A DNA stretch of 64,000 nucleotides, taken from Antilocapra americana (taxonomy: Eukaryota; Chordata; Mammalia; Artiodactyla; Antilocapridae). Under the pieces are notes generated by a model. It did not search any database and was not told the origin of the DNA. It saw only the letters and a list, made by a program, of their open reading frames with translations. The stretch lies in the NCBI GenBank assembly GCA_007570785.1, contig ML661799.1:1091598-1155597 (forward strand). The letters run 5' to 3'. Made by a program: the position numbers and the translations under genes. Shown here in pieces: positions 10,198-20,679 of the stretch (its first letter is position 1; each line of letters opens with the position of its first letter).

Positions 10198-10895
10198 TCT
10201 TTCTTTTATTGAAGTATAGTTGATTGACTGTTGTGTTTGTTTCTGGCAAATAGCAAGTGATTCAGTTATATTTAGATGTATATATATGTACACATGGGGC
10301 TTCCCAGGTGGTGCTAGTGTTAAAGTGGTAAAGAACCTGCTAGCCAATGCAGGAGACATAAGAAATGCTGGTTCGATCCCTGGGTCAGGAAGATCCCCTG
10401 GAGGAGGGCATGGCAACCCACTCCAGTATTCTTGGCTGGAGAATCCCATGGACAGAGGAGCCTGGAGGTCTACGGTCCATGGGGTCACAAAGAGCCTGAC
10501 ATGACTGAGCACACACAGTACATTACATATGTACATGTATTCTTTTTCAGATTCTTTTCCATTATCATTTATTATAAGATATTGAATATAGTTTCCTATG
10601 CTATACAGTAGGACCTTATTGTTTATTTTATATACATAGTTTATATCTGCTAATCCCAAATTTCTAATTTATTCCTCCTACCCTTTTCCCCTCTGTTAAC
10701 ATTTGGTAAGCTTGTTTACTATGTCTGTTAGTCTGTTTGTTCATTTATACAATATTTTAGATTCCACATATAAGTGACGTCATATGATATTTGTCTTTCT
10801 CTGTCTGACTTAGTATGATCATCTCTCAGTCCATCCATGTTGCTACCAAAAGAGCCAGGTATTTTTTAAGCCATATGTATATTCATTTATAAATA
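10198..10895 (-). mobile_element. L1 3'-end fragment, antisense
   Basis: Diagnostic antisense L1 3' words in order: 'tttattgaagtatagttg', 'ttctttttcagattctttt', 'tatgctatacagtaggacc', 'gattccacatataagtga', 'tgtctttctctgtctgact', 'ccatccatgttgct'. 5'-truncated as usual. A Bov-tA at 10296-10517 interrupts it, and it interrupts a MIR. Confidence 0.78.
10296..10517 (+). mobile_element. Bov-tA SINE
   Basis: Forward copy with 'ggggcttcccaggtggtgc' head and Bov-A body. The repeat 'atatgtaca' flanks it (10284-10292 and 10527-10535), placed a few bases outside the recognisable ends. Innermost layer of a SINE-in-L1-in-MIR nest. Confidence 0.92.
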
Positions 10896-11095
10896 GATGA
10901 ATTCATCTAATTCTCACAAGAACAGTCTTATGGAGTGGGTGTTATTATTCTCTCTCTCTCTCTTTTTTCAAATAAGTAAGCTGACCCAAGGAAAGGCTAA
11001 GTGACTTGCCCAAGTCACGCAGCTGATAGATTGAAGACAAGGTGTTCCTGGGACAAAAGCTCCCATATGAACCTCAGTGCTATCTCGCCTCTGGT

Positions 11096-11690
11096 TACTG
11101 GAAAGGGAAGTTTGTACTCATGTCCTCTGGCTGGTCGCCTCTGCCAACTTTCAGACTAGCAGGCAGAGAATCACGGACGTGAAACCTCTTCCTGCCTCTT
11201 TGTCGAATCCCATTTCCCAGAGTGTGAAATGAGCTTCCCTCCTGCCAGCCACAATATGGCCTTATTTTGCCTAATAAGATGTAAGGTTTGCTAGTCAGCA
11301 TGAGCTCAGATGCTGAGCAAAGGGGAGACACAGGGTCACTGCTTCCACTCTACTACCTGCCCATTCAGGGTGCCCAGGACTGAGGCCCAAGGTCACAGAC
11401 AAGACAGGACTCATGCGTGGCCTGTTCTACCCATCCCTGGCTTCTCTGGTTTTATGGGATCCTGGGAGAAAAAGAAGAAGCTAAGGGATGAAGAGAGGCA
11501 CTCCCACTGTCATATACTGGTGCTTGAACCTGCACAGCTGGCTGCTGAGGGCAACAGATGTCGGAGACCAGCAGAAAGGGCAGCCTCATTAGTGGAGTTA
11601 ATAGGATGCTCTAGGCACTCTCCCTGCACTCCTGCCGCCTAGAATAACAGTTGGAGGGCAAGGGGTGGAGAAGGCAGTGTTGCTCAGGTT
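11096..11690. other. Unique sequence, nothing recognised
   Basis: No confident repeat. A 110-codon plus frame at 11310-11642 has no recognisable domain. Confidence 0.45.
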
Positions 11691-12418
11691 AATTTTTTGT
11701 GTCTATTTGACTAGGCCACAGGGTGCCCAGAGATTTGGTCAAGCATTTGGTAAGTCTGGGTAAGTCTCATCCCAGTTCTTGGATGAGATTAATATGTGGT
11801 TGGCAGACTGAGTAAAGCAGATTGCCCTCCCTTATGTGGGTAGGCCCTGATCCAATCAGTGGAATACCTGAATAGGTACAAAAAGGTTGACCTTTCCACA
11901 AATTATGGGAAAACTCCTGCCTGATGGCTTGACCTGGGACATGGGTCTTTTTTTTGAGTCTTTGGACTCCAACTGAAACATCAGCTCTACTACTTGAACT
12001 TGGACCTTTGGCTGTCCTGGTCCTTGGGCCTTCAGACTCAGATTGGAACTACACATCGACACTCCTGGGTCTCCAGCTCGCCAGTTGCAGATCTCAAATT
12101 CTGTAATTGTGTGCGAGTGTGCAAAGTCACTTCAGTCGTGTCTGATTCTGTAACCCCATAGACTGTAGCCCACCAGGCTCCTCTATCCATGGGATTCTCC
12201 AGCCAAGATACTGAGGTGGGTTGCCATTCCTTTCTCCAGGGGATCTTCCTGACCCAGGGATGGAACCCACATCTCTTATGTCTCCTGCATCAGCAGGCAG
12301 GTTCTTTACCACTAGTGAAACCTGGGAAACCCATAACTGTGTGAGCCAACCTTTTATATGAACCATGTATCTCCTATTGGTTCTGTTTCTCCAGAGAGCT
12401 CTGACTAATACAGGCACC
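11690..12418 (+). mobile_element. LTR-like mammalian repeat, split by a SINE
   Basis: Familiar old-repeat words in order: 'tctatttgactaggcc', 'gggtgcccagag', 'gactgagtaaagcagattg', 'aatcagtggaatacctgaat', 'ggaactacacatcgac', 'gggtctccagctcg', then after the SINE 'tcctattggttctgtttctc' and 'ctctgactaatac'. The '...gactaatac' end is typical of MaLR-type LTRs, but I am not certain of the family. A Bov-tA at 12114-12333 interrupts it. Confidence 0.5.
12114..12333 (-). mobile_element. Bov-tA SINE
   Basis: Reverse-oriented Bov-tA with the 'tctcttatgtctcc' subtype insertion. The flanking repeat 'taattgtgtg' / 'taactgtgtg' (12104-12113 and 12334-12343) matches 9 of 10. Confidence 0.92.
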
Positions 12419-12419
12419 A

Positions 12420-13044
12420 TAAATATTCATTGATGGGGACCTGGCTTGAAGTGTGATGGGCTGGGTTTCTATCTGTGAGGGAAGGTTCTGGGTCAATGTA
12501 TTTGTATGCTGCCCTCTCAGGTTCCGGGAGTCACGCTTATGACCACTCTTAGATGCTGCCTTGAGCAGGAAACTCAGCATGCAGGTACTTCTCTGGCCAA
12601 ATATTCCTAGATATGGCCTGTTTTTCAAAACTTGAAAGTCCATGAGCAGAGCGTTTCATTCTTCCCCAGCTCTGTATGTGTTATAGGGCTGAGAAGAACC
12701 ATATGGTGTGAGAGTTTGAACATGATTTATCTCAGCCTTGCAAAGAGAAGCTTGCTTGGGTGTCCAGATGCAAGTATAGTGTTGGGAAGACAATGGTTGA
12801 ATTCAAGGGGGCTGTCTTTATTAGTTTCCTGCCTCCTAGAGGAAGGGCTTTCATCTGGGTGTGTGGTCTCTGCAACGCTTAGGCACTCATTTATTCCACT
12901 GTTGGCTCCTCCAGAAGATTCCAAATACTTTAATTTTAAGGGAGGCCAATATTTCTGCAATGCAGACTTGAGGAGGGGAATCTGGGGGCAGGCTGGTGAG
13001 GCAGGGTGGCAGTGAAGGGTTTGCATTTACACTAGAGCTAAGCT
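12420..13044. other. Unique sequence, nothing recognised
   Basis: No confident repeat. Overlapping frames of 127 codons (plus, 12632-13015) and 99 codons (minus) are mirror shadows with no domain. Confidence 0.4.
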
Positions 13045-13125
13045 GTCTGGATCAGTCCCAGCTCTGACATTACCGCCTGTGAGATCTTGGGCGAGTTACT
13101 TAAGCTCCTTGTACACCCCAGCTGG

Positions 13126-13221
13126 CTTCCCTGGTGGCTCAGATGGTAAAGAATCTGCCTACAATGCGGGAGACCAGGGTTCGATCCCTGGGTCAGGAAG
13201 ATTCCCCTGGAGGAGGGCATG
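13126..13221 (+). mobile_element. Bov-tA SINE, 3'-truncated
   Basis: Only the tRNA-like half and first bases of the Bov-A part are present: 'cttccctggtggctcagatg' through 'tggaggagggcat'. Loss of the 3' half is unusual for target-primed insertion, which normally truncates the 5' end, so a later deletion is likely. Confidence 0.88.
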
Positions 13222-13316
13222 ATACCTCAGTTTCCACACCTGAGACCTGAGACGATAATAGTGGAGACCATTCTTAAAGTTGCTGTGAGGATTAAATGTT
13301 TAAATGTACATGTATA

Positions 13317-13339
13317 TGTATGTGTGTGTGTGTGTGTAG
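13317..13339 (+). repeat. (TG)n microsatellite
   Basis: Short TG run inside the 3' part of a MIR remnant. Confidence 0.85.
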
Positions 13340-13400
13340 CTTAATAAATTAGCTGCCTGTAATAGCACTATCTATTATTAGATGCTTATGGTGGCTGTGG

Positions 13401-13601
13401 TAAGTTAGTAGCTAAGTTGTATCCAACACTTGCAACCCCATGGACTGTAGCTCACCAGGCTCCTCTGTCCATGGAATTCTCCAGGCAAGAATACTGGAGT
13501 AGGTAGAGATCTCCTTCTCCAGGGGATCTTCCCAACCCAAGGATCGAATCCAGGTTTCCTGCATTTCAGGTGGATTCTTTACTGACAGAGCCACCAGGGG
13601 A
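13401..13601 (-). mobile_element. Bov-tA SINE
   Basis: Reverse-oriented Bov-tA with body 'ccatggactgtagctcacc' and 'ggcaagaatactggagtagg'. The tRNA-like end is 'gagccaccagggga', which creates a CTCF-core-like word at its edge. No clean target duplication. Confidence 0.9.
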
Positions 13602-15689
13602 GTGTTAGACATTTATAGGTTGGTAGAATAAAATTTACCCTTCTTTGGATCCCCCTCTAAGACTAGAACTTGCCTAGTATTCAAAGAATTAACTGTGTGG
13701 CAGTAACACAGGGAGATGTTAAACATTCCGCTTTCAGATATTAGCTACTGCCAGGACCCCGGCCCAATCTGGACTCAGCAGAGGGACACTTGAGACATGG
13801 TCTTAATCAAGCTTATCTACTCTCACCAGGTTAAAAGTGGGCAACCACTACTGTCAGAGGGGCAACTGAGGACGTGGGGACCGAGCAGCATTTGCCAGCC
13901 TGGGTGCAGTCTACACAGGGCACCTTTGGGATCTGAGGTGAGAACTCAGTGGCCGCCGGCTCACCCAGCTAAGGTCTCGGGTAGATGGAGGGCACCTAAC
14001 TCCTCTGGGAAATGGATTGGGTGAGAGGTGCTCAGAATGGTAACAAAGTTTTGAAGTTTCCTGCTAGGACTTCTTTGCTAGGGCCATAGAAATGCAGTGT
14101 AGGAGCACAATGTCTTAAGTAATAAAGGAGGAGGAGAAAAAATAATCCAAAGAGAAATCAGCTTGCGGTTCATTTAAACCTTATTGAAATTTCTACTGTG
14201 GAAACATTTAAATATCATAGTTACTGCCGTGTGTCTTCGCTCCTGCTATTCCCGGCTGGATGTTTCGTTGCACATTTGGTTGGTGAGCAGAACAATAAAG
14301 CTGCTTGGAAATTGCTTTCCCACTGCTAGGTAATTACAACAGGTTTTTATTCCAAATGTAAAGAATGAACTGTTATTTTTTTAATAAAAGGAGTGCTAGG
14401 TTGGTCCCGGCCCTCTCCGCCCCCCAGCCTCCAGCTGTACTGGCCCTTTGCTCCCACATCCTCCACTGCCTCCTTCTCTCTCTCCCGCCTTGCCCCTAAG
14501 AGGCAGCTGGAAGCAGCTCCCCAGATGCTGGCTCCTCTGTCTCCCCGCCCAGGAGCCTTGCGTGTCACTGTTTAGAGAAAGAAACGGCCCCCTCCAGGTC
14601 TCTGTCAAGAACATTAAATATTTAGCCTGACTCCATCCAGACCAGCAAACATACTCCCGTCTCCCTTTCCTACCCGACATGACACATCTCCCCACCTCCA
14701 TCCCATCTCTCTTTTTTTAATCCCAAGCAAGTGATCCGGGATAAACTCGGCATTTGTCAGTTCTGTCTGAGCACAGGCGTGAGCTCATTGACTCTCCCAC
14801 CAGACCGAGCAGAGAAAGTGTCTTTTTTGCTCTCAGATACACCTTGTGGCCCGGCAGCCAAGTGAGCACCCGGCCAAGGCTGTGGTGTCTCCAGTTCCTA
14901 CCACCTGCCCCCACATAGCTTCTCTCCTTCGCTCTCTCAAGTGTACTCCGGGCCGGCCTCCCCCGTCACCTGACATGTTTCTTTCCTAACCCCCTCTGAC
15001 TCTGGTTACTTGTCCTGGGAAAACAAATTCTCTTTGTGCTGTCACCTCTGATGTCACCAGGAGGGAGGAATCATGGGGGCAGCCTCTCTACCTCATGTGA
15101 CACAGTGGCAGTCCACAGTGGCCTCCACAGCTGGCAGAGGAGGTCAGCCTGTCACCCTGCAGCTGTGTGGCTCTGAGTGCCCCCTTCCTGTTTCTGGGCC
15201 TCAGTTACCCTCTCTGGAAGATGAGAGACATGGAGGAGACATCTTTGCATCCCTTTGAACTATGATTCCCCAGGACTTGACACTTTGATCATAAGCATTC
15301 GATCCACTGTCTGCTGTTTTGCCTTATCCATGCCCACATGTCCTCCCCTGAGCCTGAATCTCTTTGGCTGGAACCAGACAGAAGCCACGCACTAGCCTCA
15401 AGTTGCCTGGCTCTGAGGAGCAAATGTCTGTTAGATGGAGGTTTATTCTAGTGAATGGAAAGTGGTGAGGATGTCACTGGTGCCCTGGTGGACAGACTAG
15501 GACTGGAGGGAGACCCAGCTGCTTCAGAGGGAGGCAGGCTGGTGGGTGGACTCATCAGGATGGATAAGGTACTGCTTTGGAGCTGACCCTGACCTTTGGG
15601 GAAGCCACTTAGTGTCTCCAAGCTTTGGTTTCTACATTGTTTTAATGGGATGATGCAATCCATATCCCCAATTTAGGAGCATCAGTGTT
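13602..15689. other. Mostly unique sequence
   Basis: No repeat that I can name and no supported exon over about 2 kb. It becomes C/T- and G/C-richer from 14400 to 15250. An A/T-rich block at 14160-14350 is listed as a candidate conserved element. Open frames stay below 105 codons and overlap on opposite strands. Confidence 0.45.
14160..14350. other. Candidate conserved noncoding element
   Basis: Repeat-free A/T-rich sequence with mixed composition, containing 'catttaaacc', 'acatttaaatatcat' and 'aggtaattacaac'. The last includes a homeodomain-type TAATTA core. Inference from texture only. Confidence 0.2.
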
Positions 15690-15941
15690 TTGTTGTTATT
15701 CAGTCACTCAGTCATGTCTGACTCTTTGTGACTCCAGGGACTGCAGCACGCCAGGCTTCCCTGTCCTTCACCATCTCCTGGAGTTTGCTCAGACTCTTGT
15801 GCATTGATTCGGTGATGCCATCCAACCCCTGCAACCTCTGCCACCCCCTTCTCCTCCTGCCCTCAATCTTTCCCAACATAAGGGTCTTCTCCAGTGAGTT
15901 GGCTTTTTGCAATCGGGTGGCCAAAGTATTGGAGTTTCAAT
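15690..15941 (-). mobile_element. BovB 3'-end fragment
   Basis: Antisense BovB LINE terminus: 'ttgttgttattcagtcactc' at the left corresponds to the BovB 3' end, followed by 'gactgcagcacgccaggc', 'gtgatgccatccaacccc' and 'ggtggccaaagtattggag'. About 250 bp, 5'-truncated. Confidence 0.88.
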
Positions 15942-16884
15942 GAGGAAATGAAAATAAAAAAGCTCTTTGGAAAGGGAAAGAAGCCAGATGACCAATGGGG
16001 AAATTGAGAAATGGGGAGCTCCACATATGTCTAGAAGAAGTGACCAGCTCTCCACACTGGAGGGAGGCAGGACCTCCAGAATCCAGTTCACGGTCCATCA
16101 GGCCAGATCCCTTCACTGCTGGAGGTCAGGGTGAGTGAGGAGGGAGATGGTCTCCTGCCAGCCTCCCTCTGCCCCTGCCCAGAACTGTGGGGAAGAAGGC
16201 ACTGCTGGGTCCAGGGCCGAGGAGGAGCCTGGGAGGAAAGGTGTGTTGTCTCTCTGAGTCTGGAGTGTACACAGTGTGACAATGCCAGAAGGAGCCAGGC
16301 AGGGCCCCCGGCACCCCCCCAGCTGCCCGGAGGTTGGCTTCTGAGGTGTGGCCAGAGAAGGGGTGGGGGGATGGGAGGAGAGCAGCGGCTGTGCTGGGGG
16401 CGGACAAAGGGAGAAGACAAAGATTATTTTAAACCTGTATTAATCACTGCTCCAAACAGGGACTGGGGGTGGGAGCGCAGCTGTCACAGGGAGGCTGGTG
16501 AGGGTGGTGAAAGAGAGTCCGGCGGGGAGGGGCCAGAACTCCCCACTCTTCCCAGGACCTCAGCCCAGCCCAGCTGTGAGCCTGGGGCCTTGCTGAGTCT
16601 CTGGGACTTGCTTAGAGTCCAAAGCAAAAACATGGCAAAAACTAAACTACACCCCAGCTTTCTGGGCCAACTGGTCTCGCTGCCTCTAGCCACCCTCCTC
16701 ACTAGCCTACCCTCCACATTGTAGCTCAGGGTTAACCTAAAACTCTGTCCTGTCACTCTCGAAAGCTGGAAATGGTTTCCTCTTGCCCCCAAACCTGGCC
16801 TCTTCTTTGACCTGGCATGCAAGGCTCTTGGGGACTGGCCCACATGGACCTTCCAGCCCCAAGACCAAGCCCTGAGCCACAGGT
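15942..16884. other. GC-rich unique sequence
   Basis: No nameable repeat. A 197-codon frame (16131-16724, plus) overlaps 110-, 93- and 147-codon frames on the minus strand, as expected for GC-rich DNA with few stop codons. It has no recognisable domain and low-complexity Gly/Arg-rich parts. Confidence 0.4.
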
Positions 16885-17055
16885 CCAACAATGATGATCC
16901 ATTAAGCACTGAACTAAGTGCTTTCACATGTTACTCACTGAAGATTCACATCCACCTTGCAGGTTGCTTCTTATAGTTGAAGAATCTGAGGCTAAGAGAG
17001 CTTAGATGACTTGATCAAGGTCTGTTTGCTACCCCAAGCTTACGTTCTTAACTTC
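16885..17055 (-). mobile_element. MIR SINE fragment
   Basis: Antisense MIR words: 'ccattaagcactgaactaag', 'gttgaagaatctgaggctaag', 'cttagatgacttgatcaagg'. Confidence 0.6.
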
Positions 17056-17149
17056 CTGGAGAGTTCCACAAATATTCATGATTCCCTTCTTAGCTCAGCT
17101 CTTATCTCACCCTTGGAGGTCTCACCCAAGAGAAATCTTCTTGGTCCTT

Positions 17150-17226
17150 TTGCCCTACTGAGCATCCTCCTTATTCCTCAGGGCTCGACTCAAATGCTGC
17201 CTATTTTAAGAAGTCTCCCTGGTTAA
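17150..17226 (+). mobile_element. L2 fragment
   Basis: 'ctcaaatgctgcctatttta' followed by 'gaagtctccctgg' matches the L2 segment before its 3' UTR. Confidence 0.5.
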
Positions 17227-17234
17227 AACTCAAG

Positions 17235-17420
17235 CATGGATTCAGCAAGCATCTGAACAGTTTAGGTAGGTCCCATTATCTCTACTTTTTTACATTAAAA
17301 ATACAGAAGCTTAGAGAAAGGAAGCTAAGCATCCATGTTTGCAGAGCTACTAAGTGGCAGAGGAGGGATTCAAAATCAGGTCTTCCACTGGCCCCAAGTT
17401 CAGTGTTCTTTACAATACTT
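17235..17420 (-). mobile_element. MIR SINE fragment
   Basis: 'acagaagcttagagaaagg', 'agagctactaagtggcagag' and 'ggattcaaaatcaggtctt' are the antisense MIR tail, core and tRNA-related parts. Confidence 0.62.
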
Positions 17421-17519
17421 TCAACGACTTCAGGGGCTCTTCCTTTATGTGTCCACAGGTCTTTGTGCCTCTTTTAGTGCTTATCAGATTCTGCATGCCA
17501 CATATCTGTACTAGGATGT

Positions 17520-17760
17520 TAGTGTATTCAATAATAACTACAACATTAGCTTCTTATTATGTGCACAGGGCATTTCAGATGCTTATCCACATTTTGTTTT
17601 CATGACCACAAGATAGCTATTACTGCTCCATTCTTCTAGAGGGGACACAGACACTTCGAGGCATTAAGAATTAGGTCTAATGAACACAATGTCACATCTC
17701 CGTGGGGTTCAGATGCAGATCTGTTCCACATTCACGCTTTTGCACTACACAGGCCACTCC
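17520..17760 (-). mobile_element. MIR SINE fragment
   Basis: 'aataataactacaacattag', 'attatgtgcacagggcattt' and 'gacacagacacttcgaggc' follow antisense MIR order. More diverged than its neighbour at 17235. Confidence 0.5.
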
Positions 17761-18491
17761 TTCAGTTCCTCAGGAGCCAAGTCCACGTTTTCTTGATCCC
17801 TGAATGAATAGTTCCCTAAGAGCATTTTGGTCATAGCAGGAGCTCAGTGACTATGTAGATGGAGCACTGCTGGCTGACAGCTCTGCTGGACACCGACAAC
17901 TCCTTTAACACCTCAGCTCAGTCCTCTTCAGACTTGGTCTTCTAAAGAGGTATGGGAAATGTTTTCTTTATTTTTCCATTTGGCAAGGTTTTTTATATTC
18001 ATCTGGGGACATGTCACTTCCCTAAGTGGGAAATGGGCACCTTTAAAGAGGGTAAAGACATTCCCATATGACTCCCAAACTTGCCACAGATTCTGTGTCA
18101 TTCCAGGCTGGGACGGGAGGCATGCAGGGACAGAAAGCAGAACTGAAGTCATCACCAGGAACATGAGCAGTCCTGGGAAACGGGAAAGAATTCACTAGAG
18201 AGGAAACTCCTACACAGAGATATCTCCAGGGAGCAGGGCATCCCAGGAGGAACTTGCTCCCTAAGCGAGAAGCAGCCCCTCAAATCTGGGGACTCTCAAT
18301 CTGAGACTGGAGAGTCTAGATGAATTTTCATTCAACCAGGGAATTCTGTCTTGCCAAAAATAAATTTATGTTAATATAACTTTTGGAAAGTGGTGATCAT
18401 GAAGAATCAGCAAGAATTTGTCAAAACCAGAAGGAGTCAAATCAATCTTTAGAAAAAAAATTTTTTAAATTTTGATAAGGATCTAGATCTA

Positions 18492-18702
18492 GACTCATTA
18501 GAAAAGACCTTGATGCTGGGAAAGACTGAAGGTTAAAAGAGAAGGGGGCAGCAGAGGATGAGATGGTTAGATAGCATCACTGACTCAACAGACATGATTT
18601 TGAGCAAACTCTGGGAGATAGTGGAGGACAGAGGAGCCTGGCATGCTACAGTCCGTGGGGTCACAAAGAGTCAGATACAACTTAGCGACTGAACAACAAC
18701 AA
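18492..18702 (+). mobile_element. BovB 3'-end fragment
   Basis: Sense BovB terminus: 'gactcattagaaaagacc', 'gatgctgggaaagactgaag', 'gatggttagatagcatcact', 'gcaaactctgggagat', ending at 'gactgaacaacaacaa'. Same terminus as the long BovB at 31026-32922. Confidence 0.88.
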
Positions 18703-18810
18703 TGAAAGGATATAAGTGTGCATCTAGTATTAAAGAAGCAGGGTGCTGTTTTAAAATGTGACAACAGAGAGGAATAATTTTGAAGTGGCATTGGTTACAA
18801 GGTTCTAGAT

Positions 18811-19060
18811 CAGGATTTCTCAGTGTTGGCACTGTTGACATTTAGAGCTGCTAATTCTTTACCGTGTGTGTGTGAGTGGGGAGAAAGGGGGCTACTCTGT
18901 GCACTGTTGGATGTTCAGCCTCACCCCGGCCTCCACCCACTGGATGCCAGTAGAAGGCCCTTCTCCCCCAGTTCATACACTCGGTTGTGACAACCAAGAA
19001 TATCTCCAGGCATTGCTAAATGTTTCCTAGGGAAAAACATTTCCTAGTGAAGAACCATTG
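18811..19060. mobile_element. MER5A-like hAT (Charlie) DNA transposon
   Basis: Ends 'caggatttctcagtg' and 'gtgaagaaccattg' are the imperfect terminal inverted repeats of MER5-type elements. Inside are 'ggcactgttgacattta', 'gcactgttggatgttcagc', 'cacccactggatgccagtag' and 'atctccaggcattgctaaat'. The flanks 'ttctagat' (18803-18810) and 'ttctagac' (19061-19068) form an 8-bp target duplication with one mismatch, the size expected for hAT insertion. Nonautonomous, with no transposase. Confidence 0.9.
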
Positions 19061-19204
19061 TTCTAGACTGATAAATCAGGAAGCCCAGTTCTTTAGTGAG
19101 GCATTCAATATGTTTGTGCATTATCCTTGAGAAGAAGGAGAAAAAGGCTGAGGATCAGTCTAATTAGTTGTACCACTAGAAGACTGTGCAAGGCAGGACT
19201 GATT

Positions 19205-20232
19205 TATGGATGGGCATCAACTTGGGACAGACTTCCAGGTTCCACACATTTCTGTCAACAACTTGGATGAAGACATTGATGACATGCTTACTTTATATAC
19301 ACATGTCACAAGTCTGGTAGATGTGAAACTATGTCAGATAAGGGACTGAAGATTCAAAAGGATCCCAGACATTGTCAGGTGAAAAAAGCAAGCTCTAGAG
19401 CAGAGTGCTCCATATGCTACTGTTTGTGCAAAAAGCAGGTGAAATACAAGAGCCAGTATTGGTACAGGCTTGTAACTTCATAAGGAAACCCTGGAAGGGT
19501 ACATAAGAAACTAAGAATATGCTCACTATCTATGTAGGGAGAGAGAAGGTTAGACAGATGGGATGGCCTAGGAACTTTTCACAGTTTACCCTATTATATT
19601 TTTTGATTTCTAAATACAGAAGTGTACTATCTATTCAAACAGTGATATTAAAAATAGATCTTCAACATAAAGTAGGGGTCAAATAAATACAATGCAACTG
19701 AATAGATACAACATCCACCCTGCATTAGTTCTAAAATTAATTTGACAAGTATGATGAGGGTGGGCTTGAGAAGTTCATGTGAAAATCAGGAGCTTTTTGT
19801 TGGTCACAGGTTGCCAATTTAATCAATTAACAAAGAGACACTAATGAGACTTCAACTGTTTATGACATCCAGGTCAAGGACATTATAGTCCCATTTGCAA
19901 CCTGGGCAGGTCAGGCCAAATTCGTAGTCTCATCTTCACTTCCATATGGTATATTTTTGGGAAAGCATTGATGAGTGTGTACAAAGGACAGTGACCTAGA
20001 TGGCAAGGGGCCTGGAAAGCATGAAAAGTATGAGGACTAGGTGATGAAACTAGGGATGTTTAAACTGGAGAAAAGATTTAGAAGGTACATGAAAGCTGTC
20101 CTCAAACACGGGAAGGGTTATCCCATGCAAGAGGGAAAGAATCTTTTGTGTAGCTCTAGACTGCACAACCAGGCCCTCTTCAATTTGCTGGGAGGCCAAT
20201 TTCAGTTCAGAACTGTGCAAAAGACGCCTTGT
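19205..20232 (+). mobile_element. L3/CR1-type LINE remnant
   Basis: Sense order typical of CR1/L3 reverse-transcriptase ends: 'caacttggatgaagacattg', 'gattcaaaaggatcccagac', 'cagttcatg'-like sequence near 19775, 'gatggcaaggggcctggaaa', 'gggatgtttaaactggag', 'gaaagctgtcctcaaacac'. About 270 bp in the middle (19385-19655) is foreign to the element and resembles another old interspersed repeat that I cannot name. No intact frame remains. Confidence 0.65.
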
Positions 20233-20234
20233 GA

Positions 20235-20495
20235 GTTAATAATAAAATAGCTAACACTTACTGAGCATGCACAAAGCACCAGGCCCTGTGATAAGCACTT
20301 TCCTAACATTACCTCCTTGATTTTTCACAACATTCTGACAAAGGTATTTTTTGTTGTTGTTCTTTTAATGAAGAGGGAAATGGAGACTCAGAGAAGTTAA
20401 GTAAGTGTGCCTGATGTGACACAACCAGTAGATGGTGTCACTGTGTGACCCCAACACACACATTCTTGACCACCAAGCCTACTGCCTAGAGGCAG
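20235..20495 (-). mobile_element. MIR SINE, nearly full length
   Basis: Antisense MIR from 'aataataaaatagctaacac' through 'gataagcactttcctaacat', 'atggagactcagagaagtta' and 'ctgatgtgacacaaccag' to 'cttgaccaccaagcc'. It abuts the L3/CR1 remnant. Confidence 0.72.
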
Positions 20496-20645
20496 TGAGC
20501 TGTTTATCACAACCAGCATTCAACAGAGATGGAAACACTACCGTGCATGGTGTGATGGAGAATCCCTGTAGCATTTAGCAGAGGCCTGTTCCCTGCCTAA
20601 CACTCTGTAGTCCTCGAAGGAAGTTTTGTGTGTGTGAGAATGCCA

Positions 20646-20679
20646 GGGATGGGGGCAGCGGGGGGTGAGGGGGGGTGGG
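20646..20679 (+). other. G-quadruplex-type tract
   Basis: Five G-runs (20646-48, 20651-55, 20660-65, 20669-75, 20677-79) with loops of 1-4 bases. The plus strand meets the intramolecular G4 pattern with one run to spare. Folding is inferred. Confidence 0.65.

Larger units (their letters stand above)
10145..11095 (-). mobile_element. MIR SINE remnant split by an L1
   Basis: The antisense MIR start 'aataataactaacatgtatt' (near 10157) and its continuation 'attctcacaagaac' to 'aagtgacttgcccaag' (about 10905-11030) are separated by L1 sequence. They read as one MIR opened by the L1 insertion, with a (CT)n run near 10951-10966 inside the later piece. Confidence 0.6.
13045..13380 (+). mobile_element. 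MIR SINE remnant split by a Bov-tA fragment
   Basis: 'cccagctctgacattacc' and 'gggcgagttacttaagctcc' lie before, and 'cctcagtttccacacctg' and 'ttgctgtgaggattaaatg' after, a 96-bp SINE piece. Together they give one plus-strand MIR. Confidence 0.65.

Noticed and set aside
16131..16724. 197-codon open frame in GC-rich DNA
   Set aside because: Overlapped by three long minus-strand frames, with Gly/Arg/Glu-rich low-complexity translation and no domain. Typical of stop-poor GC-rich sequence.
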